Shown here: positions 1-5,463 of the stretch, one piece after another
Layout: every line of letters begins with the position of its first letter
Position numbering within the stretch: the first letter of the stretch is position 1
Assembly (NCBI GenBank): GCA_030147905.1
Contig: JASBUM010000024.1
Span: forward strand, 1-12,715
Length of the DNA: 12,715 nt
Direction: 5' to 3'
From: Acidimangrovimonas sp.
Lineage (GTDB): Bacteria > Pseudomonadota > Alphaproteobacteria > Rhodobacterales > Rhodobacteraceae
Translations under genes and position numbers: made by a program
The notes under the pieces: generated by a model
Database searches by the model: none
What the model was told of the DNA's origin: nothing
The model's input: the letters and a program-made list of their open reading frames with translations, nothing else

Positions 1-207
1 CCCGGGCGCACGGCCCTCGATGATCGCCACGATTCCGGTGGTGGCGATGCCCTGATGAATCTCGTCGACCCCGAATTCGCGCAGCCTCTCGACGATGAAG
101 GCCGCCGTGTCATGGCATTCGAAGGTGAGTTCGGGATGACGGTGGAGATGACGGCGCCACCGACGCATCCGGTCGGCATTCTCGGCAATGGAATTGATCA
201 CGGGCAT
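1..207 (-). CDS. M20-family amidohydrolase, N-terminal fragment (cut by window edge)
   Basis: Only the first 69 codons are inside the window; the rest lies beyond base 1. The start is the ATG at 207 (reverse strand), preceded by a GAGG ribosome site about seven bases upstream. The protein begins MPVINSIAENADRMRRWRRH and carries the LHRHPE motif (residues 21-26) typical of the N-terminus of M20D peptidases such as hippurate hydrolase, N-acyl amino acid amidohydrolase and IAA-amino acid hydrolase. The metal-binding residues would come later and cannot be checked. It aligns without gaps to the N-terminus of the complete gene at 266-1426 (44 of 69 residues identical by my count), so the two are tandem paralogues. 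The gap between them is 58 bp and they share a strand, so co-transcription is likely. Expected role: cytoplasmic hydrolysis of an N-acyl amino acid or similar amide. Substrate unknown. Confidence 0.85.
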   Translation of the reverse strand, partial: MPVINSIAENADRMRRWRRHLHRHPELTFECHDTAAFIVERLREFGVDEIHQGIATTGIVAIIEGRAPG

Positions 208-265
208 GGATGGACCTCGGCTCGGGCGCACCGGGTGGGCCGGTGCACGGGGAAAGGGCGGAACG

Positions 266-1426
266 TCAGACCGGCAGCGCGCGTTCGGCGACGCGGGCAA
301 GAAAGCTGGCGCCGTGGGCGGCAGCCTCGTCGTTGAAGTCGAAATCCGTCTCGTGGACCATCGGGCCACGGCCCTGGCCGATGAACAAGAAGGCCCCCGG
401 ACAGGCGGCCAGCATGGCACCGAAATCCTCGCCGCCCATATGGGGATGGGGCTCGATCACCACGCCCTGGTTGCCTGCGATCTCGCGCGCGACCTCGGCG
501 GCGAATGCGGTCTCGACCTCGTGGTTGATCGTGGGGTCGAGATCGATGGTCGAGGCGATCTCGACCGTCACCTCCATCGCCGCCGCGACGCCGTCGCATA
601 TCGCCCGCATCCGGGCGCGTACCATGTCCCGCGTCGCGGGCGAGAAGCAACGGATCGTTCCGGCCAGCCGGGCCTCGGCCGGGATCACGTTGAAGGCCGA
701 GCCGGCCGCGATCGTGGTGATCGAGACGACCACCTGGTCATTGGCGTCGGCGTTGCGCGACACGATCGTCTGGATCGCATTGCCGATCACCAGCGCCGCC
801 GCGACCGGATCACGGGCGCGATGCGGATAGGCGCCATGTCCGCCACGCCCGCGGATGGTGATGTCGAAATCGCCGACCGCCGCCATGTATGGGCCGGGCC
901 GGGTGGCGAAGACCCCCAGATCATGCATCGGCGAGGTATGAAGCGCGAACACCTTCGAGATGCCGAACCGCTCGATCATTCCGTCGGCCAGCATCGCCTT
1001 CGCCCCCTCGCCGGTTTCCTCGGCCGGCTGGAAGATCAGCGCGACGGTGCCGGCGAAATTGCGCGTCCCGGCGAGATATCGCGCCGCCCCCAGCAGCATG
1101 GTCGTATGCCCGTCATGTCCGCAGGCATGCATCCGTCCGGCCACGGCCGAGGCATGTTCGGCCCCCGTCGTCTCGGTCATCGGCAGCGCATCCATGTCCG
1201 CACGCAGTCCGACGACCGGACCCTCTGCGCGCCCGCGGATCAGGGCGACGACACCGCTCCGGCCGATGCCCTCGTGGATATCGTCGACGCCGAATTCCGC
1301 CAGTCGCGCCGCCACGAAGGCCGCCGTCCGTTGGCAATCAAGCCCGATCTCGGGGTGGCGGTGCAGGTGCCGGCGCCAGTCGCGCATCATCTCGGCGCCC
1401 TCGGCGATGGAATTGAGCACGGCCAT
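266..1426 (-). CDS. M20D amidohydrolase (hippurate hydrolase / N-acyl amino acid amidohydrolase type)
   Basis: A 386-residue, full-length M20D metallopeptidase, predicted to cleave an amide bond in an N-acylated amino acid in the cytoplasm with a two-metal centre. Visible landmarks in order: LHRHPE at residues 21-26; RADMDALP at 75-82; MHACGHDGHTTMLLG at 99-113, with C102 and H104 as likely metal ligands; FQPAEE at 132-137 with the catalytic/ligand glutamates; H163 in ALHTSP; the dimerisation (lid) domain from about residue 180 (GRGGHGAYPH); and GGEDFGAML near the C-terminus followed by the VHETDFDFNDEAAAHGA closing motif. The frame is open back to 1489, but the ATG at 1426 is preferred: AAGGAG lies six bases upstream and the N-terminus then matches the tandem paralogue at 1-207. 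It is divergent from mazG across 62 bp. No signal peptide. Substrate among N-acyl or N-carbamoyl amides is undetermined. Confidence 0.92.
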   Translation of the reverse strand: MAVLNSIAEGAEMMRDWRRHLHRHPEIGLDCQRTAAFVAARLAEFGVDDIHEGIGRSGVVALIRGRAEGPVVGLRADMDALPMTETTGAEHASAVAGRMHACGHDGHTTMLLGAARYLAGTRNFAGTVALIFQPAEETGEGAKAMLADGMIERFGISKVFALHTSPMHDLGVFATRPGPYMAAVGDFDITIRGRGGHGAYPHRARDPVAAALVIGNAIQTIVSRNADANDQVVVSITTIAAGSAFNVIPAEARLAGTIRCFSPATRDMVRARMRAICDGVAAAMEVTVEIASTIDLDPTINHEVETAFAAEVAREIAGNQGVVIEPHPHMGGEDFGAMLAACPGAFLFIGQGRGPMVHETDFDFNDEAAAHGASFLARVAERALPV

Positions 1427-1488
1427 GGTGGACTCCTTCGCGCAAACCCGGATAAGCCCGAGAGAACCCGATTTCGCCGGAGCCCGCA

Positions 1489-2343
1489 ATGCCCCAAGAT
1501 CCCCGCCCCGACCGCAGGGCCAGCGACGCGCTGGTCGCCGGCACCGATGCCGCCCCGGGTACCGAACGCCTGCGCGAGATCATGCGCCGCCTGCGCGCAC
1601 CCGAGGATGGCTGTCCGTGGGACCTCGAGCAGGAGTTCGCCTCGATCGCCCCGCATACGATCGAAGAGGCCTACGAGGTCGCCGACGCGATCGAACGCGG
1701 CGACTGGACGGAGCTGCGGGGCGAACTGGGCGATCTGCTGTTCCAGGTCTATTACCATTCCCAGCTTGCCGAGGATCGCGGCCTGTTCCGGTTCGAGGAT
1801 GTCGCCGCCGCCACCGCCGACAAGATGGTCGCGCGACACCCCCATGTCTTCGGCCCCGACCGCGACACGCGCGACGCCGCCGAACAGACCCGCGAATGGG
1901 AACGCATGAAGGCCGCCGAACGGGCCCGGCGCGCCGAAACCGGCGTGCTTGACGGCGTGGCCGCGGCGCTGCCCGCGTTGACCCGCGCGGTGAAGCTGCA
2001 AAACCGCGCGGCGCGCGTGGGATTCGACTGGCCGGAGACCGACGCGGTACTGGCCAAGCTGGCCGAAGAGACGGCCGAACTGGTCGCGGCGCGCGATCAG
2101 GCCGACCCCGACGCCATCGAGGACGAGTTCGGCGACCTGCTGTTCGTGGTCGCCAATCTCGGCCGTCACCTGGGCATCGACCCCGAGCGAGCCCTGCGCC
2201 GCGCCAACGCCAAATTCATCCGTCGCTTTCGCGCGATCGAGGCCGCGCTCGCCCGCGAGGGGCGCAGTCCGGCCGAAAGCGACCTCGCCGAGATGGACGC
2301 GCTGTGGGATGCGGCCAAGGCGGCCGAACGCGCCCCCTCCTGA
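1489..2343 (+). CDS. mazG: MazG, nucleoside triphosphate pyrophosphohydrolase
   Basis: A 284-residue all-alpha NTP pyrophosphohydrolase that converts NTPs and dNTPs to NMPs plus pyrophosphate. It is known for house-cleaning of aberrant nucleotides and, in E. coli, for lowering ppGpp. Two MazG domains are visible. The first runs from about residue 26 (LREIMRRLRAPEDGCPWD) and has the EExxE...ExxD magnesium site at E59, E60, E63, E79 and D82. The second follows GFDWPE at 178-183 and has the same pattern at E193, E194, E197, E213 and D216. KLQNRAARVGFDW between them is characteristic. Compared with the roughly 263-residue E. coli protein there is a nonconserved leader of about 24 residues. The ATG at 1489 has a CGGAG ribosome site seven bases upstream; Met32 would start inside the conserved helix. 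The gene is convergent with the oxidoreductase at 2768-4129. Confidence 0.96.
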   Translation: MPQDPRPDRRASDALVAGTDAAPGTERLREIMRRLRAPEDGCPWDLEQEFASIAPHTIEEAYEVADAIERGDWTELRGELGDLLFQVYYHSQLAEDRGLFRFEDVAAATADKMVARHPHVFGPDRDTRDAAEQTREWERMKAAERARRAETGVLDGVAAALPALTRAVKLQNRAARVGFDWPETDAVLAKLAEETAELVAARDQADPDAIEDEFGDLLFVVANLGRHLGIDPERALRRANAKFIRRFRAIEAALAREGRSPAESDLAEMDALWDAAKAAERAPS

Positions 2344-2357
2344 CGGGCACCAGCCAC

Positions 2358-2381
2358 CTTCGTGCCCACCTTCGTGCCCAC
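2358..2381. repeat. 12-bp direct repeat, two copies
   Basis: The unit CTTCGTGCCCAC occurs twice head to tail at 2358-2369 and 2370-2381, starting 14 bases after the mazG stop codon. The copies are exact, which suggests recent slippage duplication. Confidence 0.85.
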
Positions 2382-2456
2382 CCGCACGCCGAGCGCGTGC
2401 ACAGATCACGCCGCCTGCACCGGACATGGCCCGCCACCTCCCGCGCCGCGCGCACC

Positions 2457-2484
2457 GGATCCCGAGGCCCGGATCCCGAGCCCC
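2457..2484. repeat. 14-bp direct repeat, two copies
   Basis: GGATCCCGAGGCCC at 2457-2470 is followed directly by GGATCCCGAGCCCC at 2471-2484 (13 of 14 bases identical). No coding meaning is apparent. Confidence 0.8.
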
Positions 2485-2652
2485 GGCGCACGTTCGACCG
2501 CACGCGGCGCACGCGTCCAGGAGAGATGCCCGCAACCCGCCGGGGCGCCGCAACAAGGACCACGGCGGCGCCGCGCGGGAACCGAGCGCCGGCGATCCGA
2601 TGCGACCACAACCGCGCCCGGCCCCGGCTCGCGCAATTCCATCTTTCGTTCG

Positions 2653-2690
2653 AAAATATCCCGGGGGTGCGGGGGCAGCGCCCCCGCGCG
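2653..2690 (-). repeat. GC-rich palindromic element, copy A (possible terminator)
   Basis: GCGGGGGC at 2669-2676 pairs with GCCCCCGC at 2680-2687 around the loop AGC, an 8-bp all-GC hairpin. On the minus strand it is followed by a C-tract and then ATATTTT (2653-2659). The 27 bases at 2662-2688 recur exactly, inverted, at 4253-4279. Because the A/T tract follows the hairpin in the minus direction, it could terminate the oxidoreductase transcript. It is not a classic terminator, because about 14 bases separate the stem from the T-run. Dispersed elements of this general form are familiar from Rhodobacteraceae spacers (family assignment from memory). Confidence 0.65.
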
Positions 2691-2733
2691 CCTGATCTGG
2701 CCGTGGCGCCCGGCACCCGCCTGTGCGCGCCGC

Positions 2734-2774
2734 GCCGTCAAAGCCCACGCCGTCAAAGCCCGCGCCGTCAAAGC
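2734..2774. repeat. 15-bp tandem repeat, three copies, carrying the stop codon of the oxidoreductase
   Basis: GCCGTCAAAGCCC recurs with a 15-bp period at 2734, 2749 and (as GCCGTCAAAGC) 2764. Read on the minus strand each copy contains CTTTGA. The copy nearest the gene supplies the last Leu codon and the TGA stop (2768-2770). Because 15 is a multiple of three, the other two copies place further TGA codons in the same frame. Confidence 0.85.
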
Positions 2775-4129
2775 ATCGAGCCCAGATCCGAGCCGGTCGA
2801 GGGGTAGGCACTGATCATCGACTTGAGATCCCCGGCCTTCAGATCGAGCCTGATCGCCAGGCCGATGGTGTTGACCACCTCGGCATATTCGGGTCCCAGC
2901 AGATGCGCGCCCAGGATGCGCTCGCTGCCCTTCTCGATGATCAGCTTGGTCGCCGCATGCGTCTCGCCCACGCGCCGTTGCGAGAACCAGCCGCTGGTAT
3001 CGTTGAACCGCACGTCACAATCGAGGCCCTGCTTGCGCGCTTCCTCCTCGCCCAGCCCCACGCGCACCAGTTCCGGCACGGTAAAGACCGCGCTCGGGAT
3101 GCCGCGGTAATCGGGCGCCTCGCTCGCACCCTCGAGCATGTTCGACGCCGCGATCCCGGACTCGAGCGACGAAACCGGCGTGAGGGGCGCGCCGGGCGTA
3201 TCCGCGCAGTCGCCGGCGGCGTAGACATCGGCATGCGAACAGCTCTGCAGATGGGGATGGACCTTGACGCCGCGCTCGGACCAGTCGATGCCCGCGCGGT
3301 CAGGTTCGAGCTGCGCGAGATCGGCGATGCGGCCGGCGCCGTGCACCACCAGATCGCAGCCGACCACTTCCTTGCCGCCGCCTTCGGCGCGGTGAAGCTC
3401 CACTTCATAGCCGCTGTCTTCCTTGCGGATCGAACCCACGTCGGTGTCGTTGCGGAAGGTGATGTCCAGCGCCTTGCTGCGCGCGACGAGAAGCGCGACC
3501 AGATCGCCGTCGAAAGCCATCAGCGGGCGCGGACCGCGGTCGACGACCGTCACCTCGGCGCCGGCGCGGGCGGCGATATGGGCGAATTCCATCGACACAT
3601 AGCCACCACCGACGAAAACGACCCGGCGCGGCAGATCCTCCAGTTCCATGAACGCGGTGCTGTCGATCACATGTTCGGCGCCGGGCATGTCCAGCGGCCG
3701 CGGGCGCGCGCCGGTCGCCAGAAGGAAATGCCGCGCGGCGATGCGCGTGCCGTCGTCGATCCTGACACTGTTGCCGTCCTCGAACCGGGCGGTGCCGTGA
3801 AAGGTCGTGATGCCCGCCTTGGAAAGCCCCTTCTCCATCTTCTCGGGCACCGGATCGGTGAAACTGCGCTTGTGTGCCATCAATGCGGGCCAGTCGATCC
3901 GCAGGTCATCGCCGACGATGCCCTTGCCCGCCATCAGCCGCGCCGCATCGATGATCTCGGCCCCGCGGCGCAACATCTTCTTGGGATCGCAGCCGCGTAG
4001 CGCGCAGGTTCCGCCATAGGGACGGAAATCGACGATTGCCGTGCGCCACCCGGCGGCCGCGGCCCTGCGCGCGGCGCCCGCACCCGCAGTGCCCGCGCCG
4101 ATGACCAGAAGATCGAAACTGTCGGACAT
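2768..4129 (-). CDS. FAD-dependent pyridine nucleotide-disulfide oxidoreductase (glutathione/mercuric reductase class)
   Basis: A 453-residue class I flavin disulfide reductase. The FAD Rossmann motif GAGTAGAGAARRAA is at residues 11-24, and the redox-active disulfide GGTCALRGCDPKK is at 39-51, with C42 and C47 in the CxxxxC spacing of glutathione, dihydrolipoamide and mercuric reductases. The NAD(P) motif GGGYVSMEFA spans 174-183, the second FAD motif AGDCAD spans 305-310, and a dimerisation domain follows from about 335. The usual C-terminal His-Pro-x-x-x-Glu, whose His acts as acid-base with the disulfide, is replaced by Tyr-Pro-Ser at 442-444. A true glutathione reductase or lipoamide dehydrogenase is therefore unlikely; it fits a less characterised relative. 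Glu/Asp at the end of the second Rossmann strand (D197) is compatible with NADH but not decisive. The start at 4129 has AAGGAA six bases upstream. It is divergent from the gntR operon across 413 bp. Confidence 0.9.
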   Translation of the reverse strand: MSDSFDLLVIGAGTAGAGAARRAAAAGWRTAIVDFRPYGGTCALRGCDPKKMLRRGAEIIDAARLMAGKGIVGDDLRIDWPALMAHKRSFTDPVPEKMEKGLSKAGITTFHGTARFEDGNSVRIDDGTRIAARHFLLATGARPRPLDMPGAEHVIDSTAFMELEDLPRRVVFVGGGYVSMEFAHIAARAGAEVTVVDRGPRPLMAFDGDLVALLVARSKALDITFRNDTDVGSIRKEDSGYEVELHRAEGGGKEVVGCDLVVHGAGRIADLAQLEPDRAGIDWSERGVKVHPHLQSCSHADVYAAGDCADTPGAPLTPVSSLESGIAASNMLEGASEAPDYRGIPSAVFTVPELVRVGLGEEEARKQGLDCDVRFNDTSGWFSQRRVGETHAATKLIIEKGSERILGAHLLGPEYAEVVNTIGLAIRLDLKAGDLKSMISAYPSTGSDLGSML

Positions 4130-4159
4130 GGGATTTCCTTTCGTCTGCCATCGGTTCTT

Positions 4160-4186
4160 TACCTAGCCTGTTGCCGCGTGCGTCAA
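4160..4186 (-). promoter_or_regulatory. Possible promoter of the oxidoreductase gene
   Basis: On the minus strand TTGACG (4186-4181) matches a -35 box well, and TAGGTA (4165-4160) is a weak -10 at 15-bp spacing, leaving about 24 bases of leader before the ATG at 4129. The short spacing makes this tentative. Confidence 0.3.
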
Positions 4187-4250
4187 GCCGGCCGCCCGGG
4201 GACCGGCCCGATACCGCCTTCCCGGCGGAGGGCGGGAACGCGGGCCGGAG

Positions 4251-4300
4251 GCCGCGGGGGCGCTGCCCCCGCACCCCCGCGGTATTTGTCCCGAAAGAAG
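4251..4300 (+). repeat. GC-rich palindromic element, copy B
   Basis: GCGGGGGC (4254-4261), loop GCT, GCCCCCGC (4265-4272) form the same 8-bp hairpin as copy A in opposite orientation. It is followed by a C-tract, GTATTTG and CGAAAGA. The exact 27-base match is 4253-4279 against 2662-2688, and the CGAAAGA downstream is also shared. This copy sits in a divergent spacer where no annotated gene needs a terminator, so termination alone does not explain it. Confidence 0.75.
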
Positions 4301-4313
4301 AGCGTTGGTCGAT

Positions 4314-4351
4314 CATGCACAGCATGCCGCGCCGCAGATCGAGGGATCTGC
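4314..4351. repeat. Two adjacent inverted repeats
   Basis: CATGC-ACA-GCATG lies at 4314-4326 and GCAGATC-GAGG-GATCTGC at 4334-4351, both perfect. A third GCAGATC follows at 4350-4356. They could be operator sites or RNA hairpins in the divergent control region. No known regulator motif is recognised. Confidence 0.5.
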
Positions 4352-4484
4352 AGATCGCCGCGCGTGATGTGTGCCGACCCGCATGGACGAGCGGATGCTG
4401 CCGCGGGCCGTGCCGCTCACGCCCTGCGCGTGACCGGCTGTCCCGGGCGGGCCGATTGCGTCGCGCGAGGAGAAATGACTTGCC

Positions 4485-4501
4485 ATCTAACATCTTTAGA
4501 T
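4485..4501. repeat. Inverted repeat upstream of gntR promoter
   Basis: ATCTAA (4485-4490) and TTAGAT (4496-4501) are perfect complements separated by CATCT, at the left edge of the AT-rich island. This is a possible protein-binding site near the gntR promoter. Confidence 0.45.
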
Positions 4502-4508
4502 TGAATTT

Positions 4509-4541
4509 TTGAGATCTCAACGAATCAGTGTAGCATCTCAA
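4509..4541 (+). promoter_or_regulatory. Probable gntR operon promoter with overlapping operator
   Basis: TTGAGA (4509-4514) and TAGCAT (4531-4536) form a plausible -35/-10 pair with a 16-bp spacer. The -35 is embedded in the perfect palindrome TTGAGATCTCAA (4509-4520). The half-site ATCTCAA is repeated at 4535-4541, exactly 21 bp, two helical turns, after its copy at 4514-4520. A regulator bound to both would cover the promoter, which suggests autorepression by the GntR protein encoded immediately downstream. The predicted start of transcription falls at about the ATG itself (4543), and no Shine-Dalgarno sequence precedes it, so the message may be leaderless. Confidence 0.55.
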
Positions 4542-4542
4542 A

Positions 4543-5463
4543 ATGTTTGATCCGCATTCACCTTTCAGCGCCGCCAAGCCGGCCCGGACTGCGCCGGAGC
4601 GGGCATCAAAACTCGTTTTCGCCACCGAGCGGCTGCGCGACGCGATCCTGTCGTGCGATCTGGCTCCCGGCGCCAAGGTCAACGAACAGGACCTCGCCGA
4701 CCGTTTCGGACTGGGCCGGGCCGCGACACGCGGCGCGCTTGCCCAGCTTGCCGGGCGCGGCCTGGTTCAGGCCATCCCACGCAGCGGCTGGCGGATCGCG
4801 CCGCTAAGCCCTCGCCGGATCGGAGCCCTGATCGACGCGCGACGACAGCTCGAACCCGCTCTGGCAGCGGCGAGGCCCAAGGACCCCGAACTCGACGAGA
4901 TGCGCCGGCTGTCCGATGTCGCGCAATCGCTGCGGGGCCAGCACGACAAGGCCGCGCGCGAGACGGCCCGGGCGCATGATCGCGCCCTGCTGGATCTGCT
5001 TGCCGCCGCTTCCAACCGCTGGATCGCGGCTTGGCTGGCGCAGGCATGGGACGAATCCGCGCGCGCACTGTGCTTTCTCGAGCGGGCGAGCGCGAAGGAC
5101 GCGCCGCTGCCGGACCGCGGCCCGCTACTGGCGGCACTGACGCGCGGCGACGTGGAGGGCGCCCGGGGCGCAATCCTGACCGCGCTCGATTCCTTCGCGC
5201 GCTATCTCGCCGAGGCGGCGGTGGCGCTCGACGTCGAGATCACGCTCGATGCGCCAGTTGCCAGCGCCGGGGGTGCGGGGGCGCGGAGCGCCGGGGACAA
5301 GCGCAAGAGGGAGGGCCCTGCCGCCGCGCCACCGCGCGCGCCGGTCGGCGGCCCCCGGCGATCTGACAGAAGGGGGACCGACAATGACCAATCCAAGCAG
5401 ACGCCGATTCCTGGCCGGCACGATCGCGGCGGTTTCACTGGCGGGGACGGGCCTGGCGATTGA
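4543..5463 (+). CDS. GntR-family (FadR/FCD type) transcriptional regulator
   Basis: A 306-residue open frame. Residues 23-89 form a GntR winged helix (LAPGAKVNEQDLADRFGLGRAATRGALAQLAGRGLV followed by the wing SGWRIAPLS). Residues from about 92 to 232 form an all-helical FCD ligand domain (ARAHDRALLDLLAAASN; LTRGDVEGARGAILTALDSFARYLAEAA). The later His residues that bind metal in many FCD proteins are not apparent. From about residue 240 the sequence turns into a Gly/Ala/Arg/Pro-rich tail of about 66 residues that has no family counterpart. The tail passes through a partial palindrome copy and overlaps the next gene by 80 bp. A stop in another frame at 5364-5366 would sit neatly before the ribosome site of the next gene, so a frameshift (real or sequencing) or repeat insertion may have removed the original end. 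As first gene of the operon it is likely its autoregulator. Confidence 0.88.
   Translation: MFDPHSPFSAAKPARTAPERASKLVFATERLRDAILSCDLAPGAKVNEQDLADRFGLGRAATRGALAQLAGRGLVQAIPRSGWRIAPLSPRRIGALIDARRQLEPALAAARPKDPELDEMRRLSDVAQSLRGQHDKAARETARAHDRALLDLLAAASNRWIAAWLAQAWDESARALCFLERASAKDAPLPDRGPLLAALTRGDVEGARGAILTALDSFARYLAEAAVALDVEITLDAPVASAGGAGARSAGDKRKREGPAAAPPRAPVGGPRRSDRRGTDNDQSKQTPIPGRHDRGGFTGGDGPGD
5267..5296. repeat. Partial palindromic element, copy C, inside the gntR tail
   Basis: The 16 bases at 5267-5282 are identical to 2661-2676 of copy A (CCGGGGGTGCGGGGGC), but the sequence that follows does not keep the hairpin. It encodes the start of the atypical Gly-rich tail of the GntR protein, residues about 242-252. 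Confidence 0.45.

Larger units (their letters stand above)
2344..2767. other. Convergent intergenic spacer rich in short repeats
   Basis: This 424-bp spacer lies between the stop of mazG and the stop of the oppositely oriented oxidoreductase. I see no convincing gene: open frames on both strands are Arg/Pro/Ala-rich, lack a ribosome site and contain no recognisable motif. It holds two copies of a 12-bp unit right after mazG, two copies of a 14-bp unit, a palindromic hairpin element and three copies of a 15-bp unit at the far end. One or more hairpins probably terminate transcription from both sides. Confidence 0.7.
4130..4542. other. Divergent spacer between oxidoreductase and gntR operon
   Basis: This 413-bp region holds the outward promoters of both flanking transcripts. 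It is GC-rich except for an AT-rich island at about 4480-4545. It contains palindrome copy B, two compact inverted repeats at 4314-4351, a 6-5-6 inverted repeat at 4485-4501 and the palindrome TTGAGATCTCAA at 4509-4520. No protein-coding gene of normal length is supported. A nine-codon frame (4475-4504, MTCHLTSLD) with AGGAG very close upstream exists, but there is little support for it. Confidence 0.7.

Noticed and set aside
188..1909. A 573-codon plus-strand frame across the M20 gene and into mazG
   Set aside because: It is antisense to the amidohydrolase and in a different frame from mazG. Both of those have conserved catalytic motifs; this frame has none.
2734..2774. Short regular repeats considered as a CRISPR array
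   Set aside because: The period is only 15 bp, there are no unique spacers of normal length, and no cas genes are nearby.
1387..2811. A 474-codon minus-strand frame opposite mazG and the spacer
   Set aside because: Shadow of mazG on the other strand, with no domain and no ribosome site.
2723..4000. A 425-codon plus-strand frame opposite the oxidoreductase
   Set aside because: Antisense to a gene with intact FAD, disulfide and NAD(P) motifs. The composition is that of a GC-rich shadow.
4302..4542. Possible small protein gene in the divergent spacer
   Set aside because: Two overlapping plus-strand frames exist, but they lack convincing ribosome sites and family motifs and run into the promoter island.
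5249..5383. Upstream extension of the substrate-binding protein
   Set aside because: It would add 45 Arg/Gly/Pro-rich residues in front of a perfect Tat signal peptide; the ATG at 5384 has a strong ribosome site.
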